Positions 51,735 to 61,374 of a stretch of DNA of 64,000 bases are shown here, one piece after another. Numbering within the stretch: position 1 is the stretch's first letter; every line of letters starts with the position of its first letter. Made by a program: the position numbers and the translations under genes. The notes below the pieces were generated by a model that was not told the DNA's origin, searched no databases, and was given only the letters and a program-made list of their open reading frames with translations. The DNA comes from Phyllobacterium sp. 21LDTY02-6. GTDB lineage: Bacteria; Pseudomonadota; Alphaproteobacteria; Rhizobiales; Rhizobiaceae. The stretch lies in NCBI RefSeq assembly GCF_023554255.2, contig NZ_JAMJWD020000007.1, forward strand, positions 281,973-345,972, written 5' to 3'.

Positions 51735-54059
51735 ATGGCAAATGCGGACGCGTATCGCGCGCCGACGGGGAAGAATTATGCCGGGATGAGGGCGCAGACG
51801 CGCAGCAAACTCTCCGGGCATGTCAAGCTTCTCGCCGACCCAGCCTACAGCAAATTGCTGGCCGCAGAGCCTTATCTGCGCAAAGCCATTCCACCGCTCA
51901 TCATCATCTTCCTGCTGGTCCTGGCGCTCGTGCGCTCCATGTCGCTCCTCGCCTGGCGCGACGATACGGAGCGCACCGCGCGGGCGACGCTTTCCATCGC
52001 CGCCAGCCATATTGCCAGCGTCATCGACAATCGCACGGCCAGCGGCGAAAAGCTGGATGCCGGCGACCTGCAGAACATCATCGGCCAGATCCGCGCCAAT
52101 GACCTGATCCCCGACGACATGTGGTTTGCCATTGCAGGCGGCGAGGCCAATATCCTCGCCTCCTCCGAGGGCATGGACCATTGGCGCGACCGCAATCTGG
52201 AAACCGCCATCGCCGACGGACAGCCCTTGTTCCTGTTCGGCGAGCGCGCCGGCGCCATGCCGGTGAAGATGGACGGCACGCCCGTGCTCGCCGCCTTCGT
52301 CCGCGCCGGCAGCAATGATTATTCCGTCCTCGCCACCCAGCGCGTCGATGCCGTCTTCGCCGATTGGCGCAGGGTCGTCTCGGTCAATGTCACCATGTTC
52401 GCCGGCACGGCGGTCATCATGCTGATCGTGCTCTATGCCTATTTCAGCCAGGCGGCGCGGGCGCAGGACGCCGATGCGCTCTACCAGAACACGCAGGCGC
52501 GGGTCGATACCGCGCTGGCGCGCGGCCGCTGCGGCCTCTGGGATTGGGACATGGCCCGCGGCCGGGTCTACTGGTCACGCTCCATGTATGAAATGCTGGG
52601 CTATGAGGCCCATGACGCCATCCTCTCGCTCGGCGATATTTCCTCGATCATCCATCCGGATGACGACAAGCTCTATTCGGTGGCCGCCCAGGTCGCCGCC
52701 GGCGAAGTGCAGCAGATGGACCGGGTGTTCCGCATGGCGCATGCCGAGGGCCATTGGGTCTGGATGCGGGTGCGCGCGCAGGTGGCCGATGCCGAGGGCA
52801 CGGATCTGCACCTCGTCGGCGTGGCGGTGGATGTCAGCGAGCAGCACCGTTTCGCCCAGGCCACGGCGCAGGCCGACCAGCGCATCCGCGAGGCCATCGA
52901 GAGCATTTCGGAGACATTCGTGCTGTGGGACGCGGATAACCGCCTCGTCATGTCCAACAGCAAGTTCAACGAATATTCGGGCCTTGCCAATGAGTGTCTC
53001 CTGCCCGGCATCAGCCGCGACGAACTGGAGCCGCGCATCCGCGCCGTCGCCCTCGAAAAGCGCATGGCCAACGAGAATGGCCGCAATGGTGCGTTGACCT
53101 TCGAACGCCAGCTGGCCGATGGCCGCTGGCTGCAGGTCAATGAACGGCGCACGCAGGATGGCGGGCTCGTATCGGTGGGCACGGACATCACGCAGCTGAA
53201 GGTACATGAGGAGCGGCTGGTCGACAGCGAGAGGCGGCTGATGGCGACGATCCACGATCTCAGCCTCGCCCGCAAATCCGAGATCGAGCGCACGCTGGAA
53301 CTGACCGAGCTCAACAGCAAATATGCGGTCGAAAAGGAGCGTGCCGAGGCCGCCAACCGCGCCAAGTCCGAATTCCTCGCCAACATGTCGCATGAGTTGC
53401 GCACGCCGCTCAACGCCATCATCGGCTTCTCCGAGATCATGCATTCGGGAACGTTCGGCGCATTGGGCTCGGATCGCTATGTGGAATATGTCAAGGACAT
53501 CCACACCAGCGGCAATTACCTGCTCAATGTGATCAACGACATTCTGGACATGTCGAAGATCGAGGCCGGCCATTTCTCGCTGGACCGCGAGGAAATCGAC
53601 CTCTGCCCGCTGATCCGCGAGACGGTGCGCGTGGTCGCCCTGCAGGCGCAGGCCAAGGAAATCCAGGTCGATACCCGCATCGACGAATGCGTCACGCTCG
53701 ACGCGGACCGCCGCGCCATCAAGCAGATACTGATCAACCTGCTCTCAAACGCCGTGAAGTTCACCAGCAATGGCGGCAGGATCGCGGTGCGGGCGCGCAA
53801 GCTCACCGGCGCGCTCGTGCTGACCATCGAGGATACGGGATGCGGCATTCCGAAATCGGCGCTCAAGAAGATCGGCCAGCCCTTCGAACAGGTCGAGAAC
53901 CAGTTCACCAAATCGCATGCGGGATCGGGGCTCGGCCTCGCAATATCGCGCTCGCTGGCGCAATTGCATGGCGGCGCGCTGAAAATCCGCTCGACCGAGG
54001 GTGTCGGAACCATCGTCTCGGTGCGCATACCGACCATGAAGGCAGAGGACAAGGCCTAG
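51735..54059 (+). CDS. pleC: PAS-domain sensor histidine kinase, PleC-like
   Basis: 774-residue membrane kinase. Two transmembrane helices (residues about 56-74 and about 223-241) bracket a periplasmic sensor of about 150 residues. Two PAS domains follow (CGLWDWDMARGRVYWSRSM, then ISETFVLWDADNRLVMSNSKF), then HisKA with phospho-acceptor His553 in ANMSHELRTPLNAIIGFSEIM and HATPase with NLLSNAVKFTS, DTGCGIP and GLGLAISRSLA. This H-box and layout match PleC/DivJ of alphaproteobacteria, which control polar development through DivK; pepN-pleC-glnE order is known in Sinorhizobium, supporting pleC over pdhS. Confidence 0.75.
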   Translation: MANADAYRAPTGKNYAGMRAQTRSKLSGHVKLLADPAYSKLLAAEPYLRKAIPPLIIIFLLVLALVRSMSLLAWRDDTERTARATLSIAASHIASVIDNRTASGEKLDAGDLQNIIGQIRANDLIPDDMWFAIAGGEANILASSEGMDHWRDRNLETAIADGQPLFLFGERAGAMPVKMDGTPVLAAFVRAGSNDYSVLATQRVDAVFADWRRVVSVNVTMFAGTAVIMLIVLYAYFSQAARAQDADALYQNTQARVDTALARGRCGLWDWDMARGRVYWSRSMYEMLGYEAHDAILSLGDISSIIHPDDDKLYSVAAQVAAGEVQQMDRVFRMAHAEGHWVWMRVRAQVADAEGTDLHLVGVAVDVSEQHRFAQATAQADQRIREAIESISETFVLWDADNRLVMSNSKFNEYSGLANECLLPGISRDELEPRIRAVALEKRMANENGRNGALTFERQLADGRWLQVNERRTQDGGLVSVGTDITQLKVHEERLVDSERRLMATIHDLSLARKSEIERTLELTELNSKYAVEKERAEAANRAKSEFLANMSHELRTPLNAIIGFSEIMHSGTFGALGSDRYVEYVKDIHTSGNYLLNVINDILDMSKIEAGHFSLDREEIDLCPLIRETVRVVALQAQAKEIQVDTRIDECVTLDADRRAIKQILINLLSNAVKFTSNGGRIAVRARKLTGALVLTIEDTGCGIPKSALKKIGQPFEQVENQFTKSHAGSGLGLAISRSLAQLHGGALKIRSTEGVGTIVSVRIPTMKAEDKA

Positions 54060-54071
54060 CCGTTTTTCGGA

Positions 54072-57053
54072 TTACCGGGCCTTGGCGGACTTGCGGGATT
54101 TCTTCAATAGAAGGTCGAACAGCCTGCGCACCCGCTGCGACGTCTCGGTGATGTGCGCTTCCACCCGCGCGAGGTCCGGCAGGTCGCAGGCGCGGCACAG
54201 CAGTTCCTCGAGGCCCGGCGGAAAATCCTCGCGCCTCACATCGCCGTTCAGACACAGCCGGATGAGCTGCGTGATCGACGTATAGAGACCCGCGGCTTCG
54301 ACGAGCTCCGATACGGTCGCGGCGTCGGCCAGCGAACTGTCGATCCGCGCCAGCACCTCCGCCGTCGATTGCGCCGTGACGGAACCGGATGTAGCACCGG
54401 TCAGCACCGCGAACTGGGCGATGAATTCGAGGTCGATGATGCCGCCGGCGATGAGTTTCAAATCCCATCCATCGCGCGGCGCCTTCTCCTTCTCCAGGAG
54501 ATCGCGCATCTCCAGCACGTCCTTGGCGATCTTTGCCGGATCGCGCGGCAGCGCCAATATCTCGGCGACATCGGTTTCGATCTCGCCGGCGAATTCGGCA
54601 TCGCCCGCCACCGGCCGGCCGCGGCTGAGCGCCATATGCTCCCAGGTCCATGCCTCCGAGCGCTGGTATTTGCGGAAGGCTTCGATATGCGTCGCCACCG
54701 GCCCCTTGTTGCCCGACGGGCGCAGGCGGAAATCGACCTCGTAGAGCACGCCTTCGGCGGTGGGCGCCGACAGGGCGGCGATGAGGCGCTGCGTCAGGCG
54801 CATGTGATATTGCGACGGGGCGAGCGGCTTGTCGCCGTCGGATTCCTCGGCCTCCGGGTCATGATCGTAGAGCAGGATGAGATCGACATCGGAGCCCGCC
54901 GTCAGCTCGCGGCTGCCGAGCTTGCCCATGCCGAGTATGGCAATGCGGCCGCCGGAGATCCGCCCATGCTTGCTGACGAATTCGGCGATGACGGCCTGAA
55001 GCGCACTGTCGATGACGAGATCGGCGAGATCGGAGAAAGCCTTGCCGGCGCGGGCCCCGTCGATCGCCCCGGTCAGCAGCCGAATGCCGATGAGAAACCG
55101 ATGCTCGGCCGCGAATATCCGCAGCCGGTCGAGAATATCCTCATAGACGCGGGATGGACCGAGAAAGCTTTCCAGCCGCTCCGCCAGATAGGCGCGCGTC
55201 GGGATGCTGGAAAAGATCGCCGGGTCCAGCATGCCGTCGAATATGTGGGGCTTGCGCGTGATGATGTCCGCCAGCCGCGGCGCCGCGCCCATGATCAGCA
55301 CCAGTAGGTCGAGCAGGCGCGGATTGGATTGCAGCAGGCTGAAAAGCTGGATGCCGGCGGGCAGCCCCTTGATCATCTCGTCGAAACGCATCAGCGCTTC
55401 ATCGGCCTGGCTCGTTGCGCCGAAGGCCTTCAGCAGCACCGGCGTCAGCTCGGTCAACCGCTCGCGCGACTCCGCCGACTGGGTGGCGCGATAGCGGCCG
55501 AAATGCCAGGTGCGGATGACGCGGCAGATATCGCTCGGCCGCTTGAAGCCGAAATTGGTCAGCGTCTGCAGCGTATCGGGATCGTCCACATCGCCGGTGA
55601 AGACCAGATTGCCGGCCTCTCCGGCCAGGTCCTGCGCCTGTTCGAACAGCGCCGCGTAGTGGATTTCCACCTGCTTCAGCGTCTCGCGAAAATCGGCGGC
55701 AAAGGTCTCGCCATCGCCATAACCCATCATGTGCGCGACGCGCAGGAACGCCTCGTCATCCTCCGGCAGCGTGTGCGTCTGCTCGTCGGCGATCATCTGT
55801 ATACGGTGCTCGACATCGCGCAGATAGAAATAGCATTTCGACAGCGTGTCCCTCGCCTCTTCGTTGATCCAGCCCAGTCCCTGCAATTCGCCGAGCATGG
55901 CAACCGTGCCCGAGCCGCGCAATTGCGGAAAGCGGCCGCCGGCGATGAGTTGCTGCGTCTGCACGAAGAACTCGATCTCGCGAATGCCGCCGCGCCCGAG
56001 CTTCACATTGTGGCCGCGCACGGCGATCTCGCCATGGCCCTTATGCGCATGAATCTGCCGCTTGATCGAATGGACATCGGCGATCGCCGCATAGTCGAGA
56101 TATTTGCGCCAGACATAGGGCGCAAGCTCGGCCAGGAACTGCTTGCCCGCCGCGATATCGCCGGCCACGGGCCGCGCCTTGATCATCGCGGCGCGCTCCC
56201 AGTTCTGCCCCCGCCCCTCATAATAATTGAGGGCGGCGCTGACGGGTATCGCCAGCGGCGTGGAACCCGGATCGGGCCGCAGCCGCAGGTCCGTGCGGAA
56301 CACATAGCCATCGGCGGTCCGGTCCTGCAGGATGCGCACGAGGCGGCGGGTCAGCCGCGAAAAGACATCGACGCATTCATAAGGGTCGTCGATGGCGGGG
56401 CTGCGCTCGTCGATGAACATGATCAGGTCGATATCGGAGGAATAATTCAGCTCGAACGCGCCAAACTTGCCCATTGCCAGCACGATCCAGCCGGAATCCC
56501 GGTCCGGATGGGCGGGATCGGGAAGTTTCAGCTTTCCCGCCGCATGGGCATCGCTCAACAGAAAGCGTATCGCCGCGCCCACCGCCGCCTCGGCCAGCCG
56601 CGACAGCCAGAGCGTCGTCTCCTGCGTCGAGAAGATGCCGGAAAGATCGCCGAGCGCAACGAGGACATGCACCTCCTGCTTCAGGAGGCGCAGCGCCGTC
56701 ATCAATCTGGCCTCGGTGATCTCTTCGGCCTGCCAGATGGCTTCGATTTCATCGACGAGCTGTTGCAGCCGCTCCGCCAGCGAGGCATCGGCCAGCGGCG
56801 CGACGATTGCCGGCCGGCGCAGCAGCACGTCGCGCAGATAGGGAGAGAGGTCGAGCACGGCAGCCAGAAACTTGCCCGCTGACTTGCCCCTTTCTGGCGC
56901 GGCAGCGAAACGCTGGCGCAGATCGAGCTCTTTCTCGTCGGCATTGTGCAGAAAATCCGCCCATTGCGCCTCGGCATTGCCGGGATCGAGCGGGAAAAGC
57001 GGCTTCAACGCACTCGAAAGAAAGGGTTTACCACCCGTCGCCTGCGGCTTCAT
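54072..57053 (-). CDS. glnE: Bifunctional glutamine synthetase adenylyltransferase/deadenylyltransferase
   Basis: Adds and removes AMP on glutamine synthetase to adapt nitrogen assimilation, in response to PII. The 993-residue protein has two nucleotidyltransferase domains: the N-terminal with NYSSDIDLIMFIDER (deadenylation) and the C-terminal with TAGSDVDLILLYDHDPE (adenylation). Both catalytic D-x-D pairs are present. Length is standard for GlnE. Its ATG overlaps the kinase stop (ATGA, 57050-57053), so its translation is coupled to a two-component system; pleC is convergent to it. Confidence 0.95.
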   Translation of the reverse strand: MKPQATGGKPFLSSALKPLFPLDPGNAEAQWADFLHNADEKELDLRQRFAAAPERGKSAGKFLAAVLDLSPYLRDVLLRRPAIVAPLADASLAERLQQLVDEIEAIWQAEEITEARLMTALRLLKQEVHVLVALGDLSGIFSTQETTLWLSRLAEAAVGAAIRFLLSDAHAAGKLKLPDPAHPDRDSGWIVLAMGKFGAFELNYSSDIDLIMFIDERSPAIDDPYECVDVFSRLTRRLVRILQDRTADGYVFRTDLRLRPDPGSTPLAIPVSAALNYYEGRGQNWERAAMIKARPVAGDIAAGKQFLAELAPYVWRKYLDYAAIADVHSIKRQIHAHKGHGEIAVRGHNVKLGRGGIREIEFFVQTQQLIAGGRFPQLRGSGTVAMLGELQGLGWINEEARDTLSKCYFYLRDVEHRIQMIADEQTHTLPEDDEAFLRVAHMMGYGDGETFAADFRETLKQVEIHYAALFEQAQDLAGEAGNLVFTGDVDDPDTLQTLTNFGFKRPSDICRVIRTWHFGRYRATQSAESRERLTELTPVLLKAFGATSQADEALMRFDEMIKGLPAGIQLFSLLQSNPRLLDLLVLIMGAAPRLADIITRKPHIFDGMLDPAIFSSIPTRAYLAERLESFLGPSRVYEDILDRLRIFAAEHRFLIGIRLLTGAIDGARAGKAFSDLADLVIDSALQAVIAEFVSKHGRISGGRIAILGMGKLGSRELTAGSDVDLILLYDHDPEAEESDGDKPLAPSQYHMRLTQRLIAALSAPTAEGVLYEVDFRLRPSGNKGPVATHIEAFRKYQRSEAWTWEHMALSRGRPVAGDAEFAGEIETDVAEILALPRDPAKIAKDVLEMRDLLEKEKAPRDGWDLKLIAGGIIDLEFIAQFAVLTGATSGSVTAQSTAEVLARIDSSLADAATVSELVEAAGLYTSITQLIRLCLNGDVRREDFPPGLEELLCRACDLPDLARVEAHITETSQRVRRLFDLLLKKSRKSAKAR

Positions 57054-58450
57054 TCATTCTCCCCTCCCACGGGAAAGCGCAGCACCGCCCTCAACCCCGG
57101 TGCATTGTCCTCAAGTTCCAGGCTGCCACCGTGCAATTTCATGACCGCCTTTGCAAGGCTGAGACCGAGGCCAGAGCCCGGTTGTGAACGGCTCTCCTCC
57201 AGGCGCACGAACCTTTCCGTCGCCCGCTCGATCTGGTCCGGCGGTATGCCGGGGCCATTATCCGCGACGGTAAGTTCCACATGGTCCTGCACCCGGGCGA
57301 TGGACAGTTCGATCTCGCCGGCCACCTCGCCATGGCGGCCATATTTGATCGCATTGTCGACAAGGTTCGAAACCGTCTGCGCCAGCAGTTCGCGATTGGC
57401 CCTCACCGGCGTCGCATCGAGCCCGCCCAGGCGCAGCTTGATGCCGGCATCCTCCGCCACGGGCTCATAGAGCTCGAACACGTCCTCGGCGATCGAGGCG
57501 AGCGACAGCGGCTGCATCTCTTCGCTGGAATAGCCGGATTCAAGCCGCGATATCATCAGGATGGCGTTGAACGTGCGGATCAGCTGGTCCGACTCGCCGA
57601 TCATGGCTTCCATGGCCGCGCGATAATCCCTGGTGTTCTTCGCGCCCGCCAGCGCCGCCTCGGCCCGGTTGCGCAGCCGCGTCAGCGGCGTCTTCAGATC
57701 ATGGGCAATATTGTCGGATACGTGCCGCACGCCCTCGTTCAACTCCTGGATGCGCGCCAGCATGCCATTGAGATTGTCGGAGAGGCGGTCGAATTCATCG
57801 CCGGAACCGCTGACGGGCAAGCGGCCGGAAAGGTCGCCGCCCATGATGCGCTGCGAGGCAACCGATACCTGGTCGATGCGATGCAAGGCACGGCGGCCGA
57901 CAAAGAACCAGATGAGGAAAGCGCCGATGCCCATGATGCCGAGCGCCGCCCCCAATGCGCGGCGCACCACCAGGCGGACCTGTTCCGGCTCGCCCAGATC
58001 GCGCCCGACCATCACCCTTATGCCGTTGGGCAGGGCGACGACGCGGGCAATGGCCGTGTGCACCTTGGGATCATTGCCCTCATTGTAGCGCTCATAGGCG
58101 AAGGGACGCGTGATGCCGCCATCGGTCTGGAGAATGCCGACCTCGATGCTCTGCACGTTGCCGGCGACGATGCGCCCGGCCGGATCGGCCACGAGATAGA
58201 GATAGGCGCCGGGCTGCCTGCCGCGCCGGTCGATGGAGCGCACCAGCCCGGCAATGCCGCCGCGCTGGTAGGACTGGCCGATGCTTTCCATCTCCTCATT
58301 GATCGCCGTCTCCGTCTGCGAAGTGAGAAGGCGCACCGAAAGGCTGGTCATGTAGACGACGAGAATAAGCGCGCAGACGGTGAAAAGCAGGAGATAGAGC
58401 GCCGACAGCCGCACGGCCGTCATTTTCATCAGCGCGCGAAATCGGTTCAT
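57050..58450 (-). CDS. Sensor histidine kinase (EnvZ/CpxA-type)
   Basis: 466-residue kinase with two transmembrane helices (YLLLFTVCALILVVYMTSL and ALGIMGIGAFLIWFFVG) around a periplasmic domain, a HAMP linker (ISQRIMGGDLSGRLPVSG), HisKA with His250 in NIAHDLKTPLTRLRN, and HATPase (NLVDNAIKYG, DNGPGIP, GLGLSLAKAV). It is translationally coupled to the regulator (ATGA overlap 58447-58450) and to glnE. Together with degP upstream this suggests sensing of envelope stress. In Sinorhizobium the same order is seen. Confidence 0.88.
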   Translation of the reverse strand: MNRFRALMKMTAVRLSALYLLLFTVCALILVVYMTSLSVRLLTSQTETAINEEMESIGQSYQRGGIAGLVRSIDRRGRQPGAYLYLVADPAGRIVAGNVQSIEVGILQTDGGITRPFAYERYNEGNDPKVHTAIARVVALPNGIRVMVGRDLGEPEQVRLVVRRALGAALGIMGIGAFLIWFFVGRRALHRIDQVSVASQRIMGGDLSGRLPVSGSGDEFDRLSDNLNGMLARIQELNEGVRHVSDNIAHDLKTPLTRLRNRAEAALAGAKNTRDYRAAMEAMIGESDQLIRTFNAILMISRLESGYSSEEMQPLSLASIAEDVFELYEPVAEDAGIKLRLGGLDATPVRANRELLAQTVSNLVDNAIKYGRHGEVAGEIELSIARVQDHVELTVADNGPGIPPDQIERATERFVRLEESRSQPGSGLGLSLAKAVMKLHGGSLELEDNAPGLRAVLRFPVGGENE

Positions 58451-59139
58451 GCAGGCGTTCCGGCGGATGCGGCCTTCAGCATGTAGCCGGCGCCGCGCAC
58501 CGTATGCAGCAGGGGCGTATCGAAGCCCTTTTCGATCTTGCCGCGCAGGCGCGAGACATGCACGTCGATGACATTGGTCTGCGGGTCGAAATGATAGTCC
58601 CACACATGTTCGAGCAGCATCGTCCGCGTCACCACCTGGCCGGCATTGCGCATCAGATATTCGAGCAGGCGGAACTCGCGCGGCTGCAGGATGATCGTCT
58701 GGCCCGCCCGCTTCGCCGTATGGGACAGCCGGTCAAGCTCCAGGTCGCCGACGCGGTAGACGGTTTCCGCCTCCTTCGGGCTGGAACGCCGCTGCAGGAC
58801 CTCGATGCGCGCCAGAAGTTCGGAAAATGCGTAGGGCTTGGTCAGGTAATCGTCGCCGCCGGCCCTGAGCCCCGTCACGCGGTCGTCCACCTGGCCGAGG
58901 GCGGAAAGGATGAGCACCGGCGTATCATTGCCGCGCGCGCGCAGCGAAGCGACGACCGACAGCCCGTCGCGGCGCGGCAGCATGCGGTCGACGACCATCG
59001 CGTCGTAATTGCCCTGCTCGGCAAGGGTAAAGCCGGTCTCGCCATCGCCGGCAATATCCACCGTATGGCCGGCTTCGGCGAAGGCCTTCTCCAGGTAGCG
59101 GGCCGCTTCGCGGTCGTCTTCAATGACAAGTATTTTCAT
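58447..59139 (-). CDS. OmpR/PhoB-family response regulator
   Basis: 230-residue regulator. Receiver domain: Asp8 and Asp9 (VIEDD), phospho-acceptor Asp51 (MVVDRMLP), Ser (ILSALG) and Lys (YLTKPYAF). The C-terminal winged helix is typical of OmpR (LQPREFRLLEYLMRNAGQVVTRTMLLEHVW, NVIDVHVSRLRGKIE). It is the partner of the next gene and lies 175 nt after degP with a small hairpin between. Likely targets are degP and its own operon. Confidence 0.9.
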   Translation of the reverse strand: MKILVIEDDREAARYLEKAFAEAGHTVDIAGDGETGFTLAEQGNYDAMVVDRMLPRRDGLSVVASLRARGNDTPVLILSALGQVDDRVTGLRAGGDDYLTKPYAFSELLARIEVLQRRSSPKEAETVYRVGDLELDRLSHTAKRAGQTIILQPREFRLLEYLMRNAGQVVTRTMLLEHVWDYHFDPQTNVIDVHVSRLRGKIEKGFDTPLLHTVRGAGYMLKAASAGTPA

Positions 59140-59276
59140 CGCTCTAGATTAAACCCGGCTCGATGGAGGAAACCAGAAAAAAACGGGCAGCAGATTTGAA
59201 GGGAACCTGCCGCCCTCTTGCAAGGCGCCGCAAACAGGGAACTCAAAGGCGCCGTCGCAATTCATGAAAAGGATCG

Positions 59277-59300
59277 GAAGGGCGACCTGCGCCGCCCTTC
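59277..59300 (-). terminator. Hairpin between degP and the response regulator
   Basis: GAAGGGCG (59277-59284) pairs with CGCCCTTC (59293-59300), 8-base loop. On the minus strand it is followed by CGATCCTTTTC. It lies 15 bases after the degP stop and could lower expression of downstream regulator genes. Confidence 0.5.
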
Positions 59301-59314
59301 ACCGGACGAAGCGA

Positions 59315-60847
59315 TCAGCCCTGGTTGATCGGCAGCGCCACGAAGCGGGACTGGTCCTGCCTCTGCACCTGCAGCAGCACGGCCTTGCGCCCGGCCTTGC
59401 CTGCCTCGGTCACCGCGGCGTCGATATCGCTGCCGCTCTTGACCGGCCGGTTATTGACCGAAACGATGACGTCGCCGGTGGTGATGCCCTTGTCGGCGGC
59501 GTCGCCCTGACGATCGACATCGGTCACGACCACGCCCTGGCCGTCATCGGAAGGCATGACCGTCAGCCCATAATCCTCGAGCGCCGAGGACTTGCCCTCG
59601 TCGCCCGGCTTCGGGCTTGCGGCGGCGAGCTGTTCATCGCCGGGGAAAGGCTTGATGTCGACCTTCACGGCCTTTGCCTCGCCCTTCTGCCACACGGTCA
59701 GTTCGGCAGTCTGGCCGGCGCTGATCGCTGCAACTTTCTTCGCCAAATCGCGAGAATCGTTCACCTTTTCGCCATTGACCGCGGTGATGACGTCACCGGC
59801 GGCAATGCCGGCCTTGGCGGCGGGACCGTCAGGCTGCGGCTCGACCACCAGCGCGCCCTTGTCTTCCGACAGGCCGAGCGATTCGGCGATTTCCTTGCTG
59901 ACCGGCTGTATCTGCACGCCGATCCAGCCGCGCGATACCGTGCCGGTCTTGATCAACTGATCGACGACATCCTTGGCCGTCTGCGCGGGAATGGCGAAGG
60001 CGATGCCGACGCTGCCGCCCGATGGCGAGAAGATGGCCGTATTGATGCCGACGACCTCGCCGTTGAGGTTGAAGGCGGGACCGCCGGAATTGCCGCGATT
60101 GACCGCCGCATCGATCTGCAGGAAATCATCATAGGGACCAGCACCGATATCGCGGCCGCGGGCCGAGACGATACCGGCAGTTACCGTTCCGCCGAGGCCG
60201 AAGGGATTGCCCACCGCGACGACCCATTCGCCGACGCGGACCTTGTTGTCGTCGCCGAAGGCCACATAGGTGAATTTGCGCTTGTCATCGACCTTGAGGA
60301 CGGCGAGATCCGTGCGCTTGTCCTTGCCGATGAGCTTGGCGTCGAGTTCGGTGCCGTCATCGAGCACGACCGTATAGGCCGAGCCATCCTCGACGACGTG
60401 GTTGTTGGTGACGAGATAGCCGTCTTCGGAGATGAAGAAGCCCGAGCCCTGCGCCGCCGGGCGCACGCGGTCCGGCTTGTTGCGCGGCGACTTGCGCGGC
60501 TCCATGTCGCGGCGGCCATACTGGTCCGGTCCGCCGAAATCATAGAAGAAGCGCTTGAGCGGATGGTCGTCGGGCAGCTGGTCGAAGCCGGGGAAGCCGC
60601 TGCCATTATTCGCCGTTTCCTTGACCGCGCTCTTGACGCGCACGCTGACGACGGCCGGGCTGACCTTTTCGACCACATCGGCAAAGCCGGGCTGCTGGGT
60701 GTTGGATTCGACCCGGACAGCCTCGGCCTGGGCCGGTGCGATGGCGCTGAGCGGCCCGGTTGCCAGGAAGCCGCCGACAAGTGCCGAAGACAGAAGCGCG
60801 GCGGCGACGCCCCTGCGATAATTCGAAGACTTAGGTTTGTTCGACAT
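59315..60847 (-). CDS. degP: Periplasmic serine protease DegP/HtrA (Do family)
   Basis: Periplasmic chaperone-protease for misfolded envelope proteins. The 510-residue protein has a signal sequence (residues about 12-40), the trypsin-like domain with His150 (VTNNHVVED), Asp180 (RTDLAVLKV) and Ser254 (NRGNSGGPAF), a long LA-type loop (residues 77-130) and two PDZ domains (GWIGVQIQPVSKEIAESLGL and DYGLTVMPSDDGQGVVVTDV). GGAGAA lies 8 nt before the ATG at 60847; an ATG at 60868 precedes that site. Confidence 0.95.
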   Translation of the reverse strand: MSNKPKSSNYRRGVAAALLSSALVGGFLATGPLSAIAPAQAEAVRVESNTQQPGFADVVEKVSPAVVSVRVKSAVKETANNGSGFPGFDQLPDDHPLKRFFYDFGGPDQYGRRDMEPRKSPRNKPDRVRPAAQGSGFFISEDGYLVTNNHVVEDGSAYTVVLDDGTELDAKLIGKDKRTDLAVLKVDDKRKFTYVAFGDDNKVRVGEWVVAVGNPFGLGGTVTAGIVSARGRDIGAGPYDDFLQIDAAVNRGNSGGPAFNLNGEVVGINTAIFSPSGGSVGIAFAIPAQTAKDVVDQLIKTGTVSRGWIGVQIQPVSKEIAESLGLSEDKGALVVEPQPDGPAAKAGIAAGDVITAVNGEKVNDSRDLAKKVAAISAGQTAELTVWQKGEAKAVKVDIKPFPGDEQLAAASPKPGDEGKSSALEDYGLTVMPSDDGQGVVVTDVDRQGDAADKGITTGDVIVSVNNRPVKSGSDIDAAVTEAGKAGRKAVLLQVQRQDQSRFVALPINQG

Positions 60848-61374
60848 TCGAGTGTTCTCCTTGAGCAACGTGATCGACAGAGGATCGTTGTAACAATCGT
60901 CATATACTTAGGAAGATTACCCCGCCATTTCCGCAACATGACAAATATTTAAGGTTTGCGCCGCGCCGGCTCTCGCAACCGCCCGAATTCATGGCCCTGC
61001 CCGGGTCTTCGCGTTTCGACCGCTGTTCGCCGGCCGTTCATCACCGTTGGGCTTGAGTTTCCGTTCCGAACAGGCCGCCAGCCATGCGTTTGCGCTGCGC
61101 CAGGACACTGGTCTTCCACATAGGCGATGACGGCCTGACAGGGTGCAAACTGCCGCCAGACCCCGGACCGGCCCCCGAGCCATATGTTGGGCCGGATACT
61201 GGGTCGGACTTGGGCCAGACTTGGGCCGGGCTCGGGCCAGACTTGGGCCGGGCTCGGGTCGGATATTGGGCCAGATATTGCGTCGGGCTTGGGTCTCGCC
61301 ATGCTGGCGCAACTGCCGGCCCGTGCGTGCATATTGCATGATGATCCATTCCGGGCCGGATGCCGGCACATCGC
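60848..61374. other. degP promoter region plus GC-rich repeats
   Basis: 527 bases without a supported gene. The degP side (60848-60950) is AT-rich and carries its promoter. The remainder is GC-rich and low complexity, with a tandem array at 61190-61295. Confidence 0.5.
61190..61295. repeat. Tandem array of ~22-bp and shorter units
   Basis: Reiterations of GGGCCAGACTTGGGCCGGGC and the variant GGGTCGGATATTGGGCC, about four to five units, with period about 22 and an inner period of 10-12. It lies between two minus-strand genes, upstream of degP and after the IalB-like gene. Confidence 0.75.

Noticed and set aside
55329..56882. Long plus-strand open frame (517 codons) opposite glnE
   Set aside because: Shadow of the high-GC glnE frame; no start site or recognisable domain.
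59264..60952. Long plus-strand frame opposite degP
   Set aside because: Antisense shadow; degP has all catalytic residues on the minus strand.
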